Source of the DNA: Liolophura sinensis
Lineage: Eukaryota > Mollusca > Polyplacophora > Chitonida > Chitonidae
DNA: 64,000 nt
Assembly (NCBI RefSeq): GCF_032854445.1
Contig: NC_088303.1
Span: forward strand, 23,629,501 to 23,693,500
Direction of reading: 5' to 3'
Position 1 is the first letter of the stretch. Each line of letters opens with the position of its first letter. The position numbers and the translations under genes were made by a program. Positions 1 to 11,085 of the stretch are shown here, piece after piece. The notes beneath the pieces are model-generated. The model was given only the letters and a program-made list of their open reading frames with translations, did not search any database and was not told the DNA's origin.

Positions 1-316
1 TCTTTCTGTCTGCCCTGGCTAAACATGTGCCGTTCAAACGCTATGTTTTTCTGTGGCTTAAAGTTTTCATCAGACTTAATGACAGCTGAATCATAGTCAT
101 CTCTGGTATCTATGAGAGCTTCAGATTTATCCTGCACATCGGAACCAGCTAAAATGTAATAACAGAGCTCTTTTCTGTTTCCCATCGGTCATACCCGGAA
201 TCAACAACATAGTATTCAAATAATTGTTTCCACCGTTGCCCACGATGAGGGTTTGATCGGCCAGTTTGTCGAATGGATGAAGTGCTGGTATATCTATACG
301 TGTAGCTCGGGTAGCC
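1..316 (-). pseudogene. Gag-like LTR-retrotransposon fragment, frameshifted and cut by window edge
   Basis: Read leftwards from an ATG at 316, the minus strand gives a protein-like segment with a YLNTMLLIPGMTDGKQKRALLLHF stretch (about 25 residues, split here by the limit: YLNTMLLIPGM then TDGKQKRALLLHF). Near position 147 the frame breaks; another frame then carries a DDYDSAV...FKPQKN...FERHMF pattern to the window edge. Both parts resemble the N-terminal Gag-like region of metazoan Gypsy-type retrotransposons. The break is seen directly; the family is from memory. No protease, reverse transcriptase or LTR is visible because the element would continue beyond base 1. Probably dead. Confidence 0.5.
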
Positions 317-3300
317 ATCCTTTATACACGTCTCCAATGTAATGTCGCTATCTTATTTCTGACTATGCTATAAATGATATCTGACGTGCGCTGCACATGT
401 TTTTGTATTCTGCGACCACGCGAAGTACTTCATCCGGGTACTTGCCAGTATATATAAAACCACGACTTCACAATAAAGTCGGAGCAGTACAAAATGGATT
501 TACATTGTTAAAGTTTTCATTTATCGATGCCTGAGGAATGTGTCCTTTTCTACTTGTCGAAATGGGTTTATTGCATTAGTATTGTCGATGGATTTTGCGC
601 TCTTTTTTTCTCGAGTGTTTTTTTTTTTCAGATTCATTCTTCGGTCCTTGTCGGCCATTGTTCAGTTACTCTTTGAAATTTGCGTTCTTTTTCATGTCAC
701 ACTGTTATCAATATTTCTTGATGGGCTCGGTATTAAAAGAAAGGATGACAACGACATAATCAATCCCGTCAGCTGGCTATTCTGTAACAGGGCGGAGAAT
801 CAATACGGAGATACAGTATACAAGTTCACAGGTTTCCAAAATTGTCTAGTGAAGTACATTATGGTGTAGTGGTTAGGATTACAATGTATTGGTACGTTAG
901 AGTGGCGTAGGCCTTACACTGTTAATCGTTAGAATTGTGCAGTGTACCCTTGATTGTATCTCAAAACTGTAACAAAGTTGTAAATTTACACCAAAGATGC
1001 TGGCAAAAGGGAGACCCGCAAATTTCAATGTATAATTACAGCAGGGGTAAATATCTTATAGCACGCTGGCCTTTGTATATAGCAAATAACTGTATGTGGA
1101 TGTAGCATATCATATGTGAAGAAAACATATGTGATGTGCTATAACCATCTTGCTGTAATAGTACCTGTGTTTGAATGTTTAACTTAGTCTTAAGAATATT
1201 GATAAATATGGGTCTAGGTGTGAGTAGGCTCTAAATGATAAGACAAAATACACAAAAGGGTGATTGAAAAGCGGTTTGTTGCTAAGTGGTTAAGATACTT
1301 GAATTGCAATCACTTTCAATTTCACGATTCCCTGGCTTTCATTATTCTCGGGACCTGGATGACATTAAACATATTCCTTACAGCGCATGCGCCGCACTCT
1401 ACATTAGTTTTACTTCAGTGTCACGATTAACAAAACTTGTACAGAACGCCCAGATCACAAGGGTTGCTTGGTGATGAGGGAGGAAGTGATGTCAGAAAAC
1501 ACAAAAATTCTATCTCAGCCTAGTCATACATTATACAGATGCATTTTCTTTATGAAATATGTACAATATGATTCAAAACAACACATGAAACAATTGTGCC
1601 ATAGGCTGCATCCCACGGAGCGCGAGGCGAGATGGCGTCATCCGGCTTCCATAAAACATACCCATATGGAACAAAGTGTATTGCTGGAGGATATATCTGG
1701 TTGATGGACGTAATGGGCGTACACTAAAACAGGATTAGGCACTAAAGGAGATCCCCAACACTTTTATTTTCACGCTTGTTCCTTAGACACAATATTTATG
1801 CTATGTAAGTCTGTAAACCTCATTTAAAAATATAATGTTAACCAGTTCCACTAAAAAAACAAACAACAACAACAACAAAAAAACATTTAAGTTGGACTGT
1901 TTTCCTGATTTGTCGGTCGGGGAGCCCTGGCCGGTTGATGTTATGCCGTGAAGCACCTTCGGGGATATGTATTGAAAAAGCCTTAAAAGCAGTAAGAAAT
2001 CTACTTAACACTGTTCAGAAAGCATGGTATGCCTTAACCTGCAATGATCTGCAGATTGGAACAACGAAAATGATATAGGTAAAATAGCTCTACCGGGAAT
2101 ATTTTGAGTTGCATTTGATCCTTGAAAAGCGTACACAGCATAGCTACTAGGCGTTACGATGACAGATTTTCGTACACATACCGGTCACTGTAGATAACAC
2201 AAATGCGCTACCTTCTTGTTAGTCTCACACGCATTCGGCCGGCATCCATTGCACGTCGGAAGGTCTGCGAGCAACCTGCTGATGATCATGGGTTTCTTCA
2301 GGCTCTGCCGTCGTATAAGTTAAATATTCCTGAGTAAAAACATCAAACAATCAATCAGTCCTTGGAATGATGATAGTACCAATGGAGAATCTGCCACGGT
2401 TTCGCAGTCTACAAGAAAATAAATTGTTTAAGGCCAGATCGAGCGATACAGGCTGTAGCACGAGGGACGATGTAGTCGGATTGTGAGTGGAAGTGACAAA
2501 AACGCCGGTAAAAGTCGTAGTCGAGATTACGTTTTATGTTTTAAAAAATACCATGCAAGCTATCTAGGCCTACCTGCAGTTTGACAGGCATAGCGCTGTG
2601 GATCTACTTTAACGTTTCACAGTCAACAGTATCATGATGGGGCCTCTTTTGGTTTCATAGACGAGCTATCTGTATTGGACTTTGTTCAGTACCCCGTATT
2701 CCTCTAATTTACAACACCAAGGCAACGTTATCTCATTTGACATCGCGGTTGTAAAGCAATTATGCAAATGACGTAGCCGAATTTGATTTTCCTCGGCATG
2801 TGTCATCACACATGGCCGTCACGCCAGGGAACAGATGACGTACCCGTGTGATGCACGCGTGTCCTCAGGTTGTGACGGTGAGTTGACCGTCTGCTGCATC
2901 ACATGGCACGTGCAACAGCCACAGTAGATAGTCGAGCCTGGAGCATAGCAACCGCTCGCTCACATTTAATAGTTGCAAGGCGTGGCATGCGAATTGTTTA
3001 CGATCTCAAGAATTGCTAGCATGTTTTTTCTAATCACTAGCAAATTTTCCCACGGCTTGCATGGTGTTCAGCCACATGATATTGTGATCATGTGACTACG
3101 CCAGGTCGCTTTTTCACGAAAGAGAGCGCTGCTTGCACCCCGCGTGGTTCATCAAAATGGTAGTATACGTCAGATTAGACCTTTATGGTATTCTCCCATA
3201 TTAACTAACTTGCACTACCCATTTTCAATATAGTCACTGTAAGTCGTAGACTTACTTGAGCTGTTAAGAGATCATTGTTATTTTATAAAGTGACTGATTG

Positions 3301-4356
3301 ATTAGTCAGTGATCTAACTTGATTTTTTAGGGGATGTTTGTTATTTTATAAACTGATATATTGATTAATTGTCCAGTGATAGATTTACTTGAAATGATGT
3401 TTGATGTATTTTTACAAGGGGATGCTTATTATTAGATATCGATTTCATTAAGTACACATCCGCACGTGTATGTTCTTGTAAATGCGCCGTTGATTTAACC
3501 TCTTTGCATAGCCAATCATTCATAATTAGGGCATTTGGTCGATGTTTTCGAAGGTCTTTGGTCATTGATGTTTTATTTGCACTCGTACGGTTGTCAGGGA
3601 ATATAATGCTTTATTCGGCCTCTCTAGAATAGATTCATTTCCGCATCACCACAGTTCAAGAGAATGCACTAATTACTCAAAGCTACGATTAAATATTGTT
3701 CTTGTACCTTACATCGCTAACAAGGTATCAATTTGGTGATTAGATGATCACAGAGCAGCACAAAATCATGTGTTTGCTGTTGTCTCAGCACTCAGTAGTT
3801 TATATTGACCAGCAAAAAGAAAGTATACATGGTAGATGCTTTTGTTCTGCGGAATATGAATTTTACAGGATATTTTCAATTTTCAGGCATGTGCGCGTGC
3901 GCAATGCCATAACATCGAATCTAACTGATATAGTTTCGTTTGCTGGCCAGTATACATGTACTTGTTCACAGCGAACACTCTGGTCATATATCTGGTTCCT
4001 TATCTAGACGTGGTGGAGTCCTCGACTTGTCAACTGCTAGGACAAAGAATATCTGGGGGCTTAGTTGTAATCCAGAAAGTTAAGTCTACTGATAATCTAT
4101 GGTTTGAAAACAAACCACTGTCTGCTAAACCAGTGAGTACCCACTGTAGCGAGTGGGTTTGGACAGGGTCGTGTGGTGCGAATTCTATCGCACGGCTTAT
4201 AAAGTGTTTACAGTGTTTTAATTAGAGATTATCATTGGATACTACTTAGTGCGAACACAATATAATGTAAGACTAATAGTAATTCATTTCACAAGGAGAA
4301 CAGAATAATTTCCGATATGTCGACTTTCAGGGACTAGTTATTGAAGCGAACAGAGA
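317..4356. other. Non-coding stretch upstream of the lectin gene
   Basis: No supportable gene. Short open frames (for example 540-869 and 3744-4225) lack protein-like composition, splice context or recognisable motifs. The only element I recognise is a SINE fragment at 2265-2362. The last few hundred bases should include the promoter and 5' UTR of the lectin gene, but I see no clear TATA box. Confidence 0.6.
2265..2362 (+). mobile_element. SINE-A 3' fragment, degraded
   Basis: Carries the GCAACCTGC.GATG, GGTTTC..CAGGCTCTGCC and GTCGTATAAGT.AAATATTC.TGAGTA blocks shared with the fuller SINE-A copies at 15256-15471 and 44251-44520. The tRNA-like head is missing and an internal part is deleted. 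Confidence 0.7.
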
Positions 4357-7300
4357 ATGGCTTACCAAATTTATAAGTTGCTGCTGTTGTTAACTGACCT
4401 TTACTACGTTATGTCAGCAGCAGCCACTGGTCCTCTATCGGAAACCCTAGATGATTATATCGAGATTTACACCACGGTTTCTAGGAACACCAGACTGATG
4501 GGGAATAACCTCTCTGTCACCACTCGGAGTTTTTTACAGTGTGGTGTCACATGCAGCATTTCGGAGGATTGTTCTGGTGTGAACTTCTGTAACAACACCT
4601 GTGAGCTTTTGTTCAGCAAATCAACACTGGTTCCTTCAGGGAAGACAGAATCGTGCTGGATTAGCCTCATCCTTCAACTACAGGTAACTCGTACATTTTT
4701 AGCCATTTCTTGAAGGTTGCATTTATAAGTGTGGTGATTTACGGGTGTGATAAGTTACAGGTGTGGGGATTTCAGTGATCTAAAATGAGTCTATAAATCC
4801 GAACTTCTTCTTTACAGGAGACAGAAACGACGGGTTTGAGTTTAACCAGTGAAGAGGTTGTGCCTTCAACAACGCCTTTCAGTAAGTCTAAAATTCATAT
4901 CATATAAATACCAAAAACTTGAAATTAATTCTGAAATAAAAAATCTAAATAATTACCGTTTTAATCGAGTCATGCTCAATGGCTTCTGATATATCCTTTA
5001 GGACAATGGTCGCTTTCCCTGCTTCCGGTCCCTTGGTGATAATCAGCTATCGACGACGGTAGTTTCCGCAGTGTTGCGTTCTTTGAAGATAATTGTCTTC
5101 TACCAGTATGACGTGTATATGTAAACGTTTTTGGTTTACAACGAACACCATGGTTTCCTCCACCCAATATACCGATTGCTGTCCTGCAGGTGAAAAATCT
5201 GAAGTATGGTGGTAAATAACCACCAAATCAATGAGCTCAGTGAGCTCACCATATACAGAGGCAAATCTATTCTACAACTTTAGGCAGTTTTAGCATGCCT
5301 TTCCTTTACGAGGACACACAAATTTATATATTCAACAGCTGTCGTATTCAACAGGGCCGGTAGTGTACCCCGGGCACTCCAGTTTCCTCCGCCCCTATAA
5401 CTCACCGCCATCGTATATGTCAAAAAACTTTTGAGTATTGTGTTACGGTATTGAAAACGGCAACAGAAAACAGACTCAGTGACTCAATATTACAATGTAA
5501 ACAATGCTTTATATATAAAATGAGACGTACAGTTTTACAGACAGTTCAACAACAACAACAACATACACATCAGTATTACCGGTCTTTACAAGTTTCCAGT
5601 TCACCTTTGCATCCCAAGGAATGTATTCCAGGAAATCCAACGTAAAGACCATGGGATAAACACACAATTCACACAAGTCACAAATTGTCCTAGACAGGTA
5701 CTTCGCCAGGTTAGCGAACACGAACACAGTACACAGGTTACACAGAACTGGAACAGTCAAGCCTTTGAATGACGTCACACCCGCAGAGCACAACACAGGG
5801 TAAATACAGGCATGGAGGTATAATCCACTTCAGATCAGTCACAGCTCCCGCAGAAGCTCACAAACGAGCCGTTCAGAGACGTAGAGTAATGTCACCTTGT
5901 GGCAGAACGAACGTCCTTTGCAAAACTGAAAACTTCAGTTTAGAGTCCTTGACGACCTTGTCGGTCAGGTGAGGTCAGCGTGTTAAACAAATTACACAGT
6001 CCACACTGTATAATCATAATCAAGATCCGAACACCAATAAACGTGACTTCCGCAGAAATTCACATAAACCAGACATCAGTACTACTGTGGTACATAAACG
6101 GTGCCGGCATAAAAAACTGTCCTCCCAAATGAAACTGGCATCACCAGCTCATATCAAAATAATGGACTCGATACGAGAGCGTCTCACACTCTCCTGGCTC
6201 CCAGTGGATGCAGCAAAAATACCTCCCCTCTGCACAGAAAACACGGCTTATATACGTGCCAGGTGGATTCAACTATTCTTAGACACAGAATTAACAGCCA
6301 ATGAACATCCAGTTAAATAAACAGAGCATTGAACAAGGTGCTTTCGGCCAGGTCCGCACTGTACATATATAACAGGGCCTGTTATGCTTATAACATATAA
6401 CACAAAGGTCCGCAGACTAACAGTACATGAAGACGTTAAATAGTCATACATAACAATTGCGATAAGCAACAGTCAGATCTGATACCTCTGCTCATGTACT
6501 ACCACGTTATTACTCCCTTACCGGTACCCGAGAGAACTATTGCAGAGATTAGGTTTACATTTCGTCTGTCGTGATTCAGTTTTCAGGGATGTGTTTTTTT
6601 TTTTTTTTTTTTGAAAACGGATCAATGTTCTCTGACGGTTCAAAACCAGAAGGGGTTATGTATTGTTCTCGCTCAAATAGGTAAGGGTTATCTATGGCTA
6701 TCGCTCAAACCGGCAGGGGTTATCTATGGATATCGCTTAAACCGGTAGTGGTCATCTATGGCTATCGATCAAACCGTTAGAGGTTATGCATTGCTATCAG
6801 TCAAACGGGTAGGGGTTATGTATTGCTATTCCTCAAGCCGGTAAAGATGATGTACTGCAATCGCTCAAACCTGTAGAGATTATGTATTGCCATCGCTCAA
6901 ACCTGTAGAGATTATGTGTTACCATTACTCAAACCGGTAGGGTTATGTATTGTCATTGCTCAAACCGGTAGAGATTATATATTGCTATAGGTCAAACTTG
7001 CAAGGGTTATGGTTGTAAAATTTCATGCATAATCTCACCATATGTGGGCCTATTTGTTTTGATGACTGGGTGTAGCCCTGGAGCCGTGGAGGTTCGTGCT
7101 GACTGTGTTTCGCTGTGCTTGCACTACATCGCCATGGATCTGACGTATTTTGTTTTTATCTAAGAGTTGCATTTTCCACTGAGCGAGTGTTATCATGTTA
7201 AAATCTTCTCTTTACCCAGTGTGCAATGCCATCTAGGTTCCGGAGACTTTCTAAGGTTATGAAGGACTGAAACCAGGATGTCACTTTCCTAGGTGCAACC

Positions 7301-9242
7301 CCCACACGCATGCGTGACCAATCAAACATAGCATGGGTTCATGTGGTTCTACACATTGCAGCTTACACAGTATATGTAAGATCATAAGTTGATGCTTTGC
7401 CACTGTAGACATCGGGATGTAATAGCAAATGGTCAAAGGAATTAATTTTAATGCAACTTTCAGATGAAGATTTGTAGTATTTTGATGAGTTTATGGTTGT
7501 GGACGACGGTTGATTCACCCATGACAATGTAAATGGCAGGCTTTATAGCCTTGAGATCGGCACCAACCTATCGTGTTTCCGCTTCTGAAACTTTTACAGC
7601 TCGGTGTGGTGGTAATAAACAAATCCAAATCTTGGTCAGGCGCTGAGAGCACACGAAGAATCTCAAAGTGCCATTCTTGTCGAAGGTATGACATGTTATC
7701 TTTGCTAAAAATATTTTTCATTCCTTTATTTGCAGGCTGTCCGGCTACTTTTACGAAGATTGGGAATGGCTGCTACACAGTTGCGGAGGAAAAAACTGGA
7801 CTTGCGTATACGAATGCCATCGAATTATGTCAAGGTCTGAATGCCTCACTGGCCTCGCTGGAAGCTCTGGAGGAATTGAACAGCTTGCAGGAGTATTTAA
7901 CAAATCTATATCGTAAGAGAATACACATTTTGTCTCACTTACAAAAAAGAGGCAATAGTCTTGCTCACTAGGACGTAGAAATGGGTATTTGGAGAGAAAA
8001 TAACAAAACAAAGACCACACTTGCTTATATCAATGAGAAAACTAATACTACTAGTCTTTATGAACTAAAAGCCTTGAAATAACTGGACAAAGCCCCTGAA
8101 TCTGTCTTGCAACCACAACAGGTTATATTGGTCATGCTGTAAACATTGCGACACTAAGATAGCTCACGTGCAAGGGAAAATTTGTGTTCTCACGAGAGCA
8201 TATGCCTATTATATATGTCTAGGGCCGTTTCCACAAAGCCACACTACAAAGTTGAGTTAAAATTTAAAACCAGGGCCGTCTTTATCAAACATCTTAAGAC
8301 TGATGTGAAAAATTCAAACACAGCTACAACTAAAATGTTTTTCTCTAGAAATTTAAAATTTGAACATGAATTTTTTTCTTGTAAAACAGTGTACCAACTA
8401 CAATTTGATCTCTTTACTGTTAGCCCTTTTAAGCGCTTGCAATTTATGACTTCAGTTGAAAAGTTGATAAATACTAGCCCTGGTCAAAATGCTTAGGTTT
8501 CGTCGTGGCGGTTGAACTTTGTGTTTCGATAACATTGATGATATGATTAAAATGTTAATTTTCAAGGCCTAAAAATAAGCTCTAAAATTATATTTCTAAT
8601 TGTCTTGTGGAATCTTAACGCGACCATAGATAGGCTTATAGTGCTGCCTGACTGAAACGCTATGTTTAAAATACTTGCCACTACTTTCTCCTGTGAGTTA
8701 AATCACAGACAATTGATTAGCGTTCTAACGCACTAACAGCTCGTGCTGGCTTCCTCTCCGGTCAAAAGGGTGTATGTTTCCGCCAGGGTCTGTTCGGTTT
8801 CCTCCCACCATAATACTGGCCGCCGTCATAAGAGTGAAATGTTCTTGAGTTCTGCCTAAAATTCAAATCAAATCAAATAAATAAATACATAAAATCACAG
8901 AATCAAGAAAATATATATCACTCTCTTTTAAATAAATACCTTCACCCAGAAGGAAGTAAGATTTTACCTAAGTATTTCTTTCTAGGGAAAATATTACTAC
9001 TTTTTTCAGCTCTGATACAGTCATCGGTTTCCAAAAGTTGGCTAATTGGAGCGTACCAAAACAACTCCTCGGGTACATTCTTCTGGTTGTCAGGTGCCAA
9101 AGTGGTCGGCGATATCTGGGCCCCCGATGAGCCGGACAAGCCTGAACAACAAGACTGTGTGTCGCTGAGAGCCGATGAGGGCTTTAAGTTGGTTAGCGTC
9201 TACTGTGGCGAGTACAATCGCCAGTACATTTGCGAGCTGTAG
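4357..9242 (+). CDS. Secreted PAN/apple plus C-type-lectin-domain protein, four exons, 266 aa
   Basis: Exons: 4357-4683, 4818-4881, 7736-7912, 9010-9242 (TAG). All junctions are GT-AG, phases agree (0,1,1), and the sum is 801 nt. Residues 1-23 are a signal peptide with a poly-Leu core. Residues ~45-100 hold six cysteines (62,66,72,78,82,100) in a PAN/apple-like spacing. A Thr/Ser/Glu-rich linker (~105-130) follows. Residues 132-266 are a long-form C-type lectin domain: opening CPATF...GNGCY, WLIGAY (200-205) in the WIGL position, EPD (230-232) in the EPN position, and late DC/YC/YIC cysteines. The usual WND calcium motif before the penultimate cysteine is absent (LVSVYC), so calcium-dependent sugar binding is doubtful. 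Likely an extracellular recognition protein, perhaps in immunity or mucus; ligand unknown. Exon 4 could instead begin at an upstream AG near 8986 in the same frame, adding eight residues. Confidence 0.85.
6637..7010. repeat. 32-bp minisatellite in lectin intron 2
   Basis: About eleven diverged copies of a unit like GCTCAAACCGGTAGGGGTTA followed by TCTATGGCTATC. The period of 32 was measured on adjacent copies near 6690-6750. Confidence 0.85.
8735..8893 (+). mobile_element. SINE-A fragment in lectin intron 3
   Basis: Has the GCTGGCTTCCTCTCCGGTC block, the CGGTTTCCTCCCACCATAAT block, a diverged GCCGCCGTC...GTGAAATGTTCTTGAGT block and an AAATAAATAAAT tail. It lacks the tRNA-like head and ends about 115 bases before exon 4. 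Confidence 0.8.
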
Positions 9243-9531
9243 CAACTGAACCTACTTCAGTGTACCTCTGCCCTGAATAACGAACCGAATTCTTCATTTT
9301 GGGGCTTTAGTTTTCAGTAGAACATAGAGCAACCGTCATTCATTCCTCTTTGTAGCAATTTTGGCGGGTACGTAAGACAAAATGTCTTAATTTCCCAGAT
9401 GGAAGACATTACACACATTCCATACGCTCTACTTACAAAAATAACGTTTGTACATGTATGAATGACCTGCCTACTATATGCGTGCGTCCTGCACGCGTTA
9501 GATACGCCTGTCACGGTGGTTTGGTTTCATG

Positions 9532-9580
9532 TATTAAATTAATGAATGAATGATTATGGCTTAATGCCACATCTCCTGTC
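9532..9580 (-). mobile_element. SINE-C tail fragment
   Basis: Contains AATGAATGAATGATTATGGC and TTAATGCCACATC, the reverse complement of the GATGTGGCGTTAAACCATAA-TCATTCATTC tail seen twice at 36495-36718. Confidence 0.6.
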
Positions 9581-9589
9581 GTACTGACG

Positions 9590-9894
9590 GGTTGTGGTTT
9601 CAGGTATACCTATCATTGAAAGTTTGTTGCTTCAGGTCTATCTGTCAATGAGAAGTTGTGACTTCAGGCCTGTCTGTCAATTTGACAGATTGTGGCCGAG
9701 GGCGTACCCCATACAATGAAAGTCATATTGGGGCTTCATGTCTACGTTTTATGTTGACGGGTTGTATCTTCAGGCCTACCTGTTATATTGGGGGTTGTAT
9801 CTTCAAGCTTACCTGTTATATTGAGGGTCTGTATCTTCGGGCCTACCTGTTATATTGAGGGGTTGCATCTTCAGGGCTACCTGTTATATTGGCG
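9590..9894. repeat. ~33-bp minisatellite, left part
   Basis: Repeated units of the form GGTTGTATCTTCAGGCCTAC followed by CTGTTATATTGAG. The same repeat resumes at 10365 and 10787, so the array is split by transposon insertions. Confidence 0.85.
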
Positions 9895-9902
9895 CAAGGA
9901 AC

Positions 9903-10075
9903 CGCTTGCTCTGAGCTCAAGTCCAGCACACGCTGGCTTCATCTCCAGCCGTACGCTTTTCCTGCAGCCTGCGGATTGTGTTTCCGGTGTGTTTCCGTCG
10001 GGATTTACCGGGCTTCCTCCCAACATAATTTTGGCCACTGTCGAATAAGTGAAATATTCTTGTGTACGGCATAAA
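9903..10075 (+). mobile_element. SINE-A copy inside the 33-bp minisatellite
   Basis: Starts near the B-box-like GAGCTCAAGTCCAGC and continues with the family blocks CTGCGGATTGTG, GGCTTCCTCCCAACATAAT and TGTCGAATAAGTGAAATATT. It lacks the A-box half and the AAATAAAT tail and is directly followed by a dispersed-repeat-D copy. Confidence 0.75.
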
Positions 10076-10175
10076 TTTCCAACGTAGTTTTGGAACTTGG
10101 TCTTGGGATAATTGACTGGGACGTCCAATATGATAGACGCTGATTAAACGAACATCTGATTGGACGACTAAGTTC
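10076..10175 (+). repeat. Dispersed repeat D, copy 1 (short)
   Basis: AACGTAGTTTTGGAACTTGG-TCTTG, GGGACGTCCAATATGAT and ACATCTGATTGGACGAC correspond in order to segments of copies at 14470, 28204, 40558 and 42130. No coding capacity. Confidence 0.6.
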
Positions 10176-10364
10176 AGTTTCAGAAAGAAATAGAACATAT
10201 TTATTTGTAAACGTCACCTTAACATTCATCCACAAGCTGAAATGAAGCATTGACTCACACCTTAGACATTTAATAAAGGTAAATGCACTGAATGGTCATA
10301 TATACTATATACATTCTTCAGTACCTCATAAAATACCAATGAATTAAATAAATAAATATTGAGG

Positions 10365-11085
10365 CTATGTACCTTCAAGTCTACCTGTAATAAGAAAGGA
10401 TTGCTATTTACTACTTGTCATATCAAAGGGTTGTGGCTTCAGGATTCACTGTCATATTTGGGGGACCGGCCCGGATAGCACAGTCGGTAGAGCGTCCGCT
10501 TCGGGACCGGTAGATCCAGGATCAATCCTTGATCGAGTCACACCTAAGACTTTAAAAGAGGAAGTTGTAACTTCCTCGCTTGGCGTTCAGCATGAAGAGG
10601 ATAGTGCAACGACTGGTTGACCCGTATCAGTATAATGGCTCGGGCGGGGCGGCTTGCTTGCCTTCGGTAAGTCGTCTCAGTGAGGCAGCACTAAATAAAA
10701 GAGCGGTGGAAATGACTGAATATGACTGAAAAATTGTTGAGAACGACGTTAAACCCCAAGCACTCACTCACTCACTCATATTTGGGCTACAGGACTACTA
10801 TCATATCAATGGGTTGTGGCTTCAGGTCCACCTGCCATATTGAGGGATTTTAGCTTCAGGCCTACGTGTCATATTAAGGGACCGTAACTTGTGGACTACC
10901 CGTCATATTAAGAGGTTGTGGTTTCAGGACTACCTGTCATATTAAGGGGTTTTGGCTTCAGGTCTTCCTGTCATATTGAGGGGCTTTAGCTTCACGTCTA
11001 CGTGTCATATTAAGGGATCGTAATTTCGGGACTACTTGTCATATTAAGGGCATGTGGTTTAGGATTACCTGTCATACCTGTCCCC
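10365..11085. repeat. ~33-bp minisatellite, right part, split by a SINE-B
   Basis: Continues the 9590-9894 array with units like GTGGCTTCAGGTCTACCTGT then CATATTAAGGG. The SINE-B at 10463-10775 sits within it and has duplicated its target. Confidence 0.85.
10463..10775 (+). mobile_element. SINE-B, full-length, with 11-bp target-site duplication
   Basis: The tRNA-like head has an A-box region (GGATAGCACAGTCGGTAGAG) and a B-box-like GATCCAGGATCAATCC. A body follows with AAAAGAGGAAGTTGTAAC and CGTATCAGTATAATGGCTCG. The 3' end is GACGTTAAACCCCAAGCACT plus CACTCA repeats. The direct repeat TCATATTTGGG (10452-10462 and 10776-10786) flanks it, showing insertion into the minisatellite. Confidence 0.9.

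Noticed and set aside
540-869. 109-residue hydrophobic open frame.
   Set aside because: Starts at a non-ATG codon, is driven by T-runs, and shows no conserved motif or splice context.
10463-10540. tRNA gene at the head of SINE-B.
   Set aside because: Same reasoning: tRNA-derived promoter fused to a SINE body, with a target-site duplication around the whole unit.
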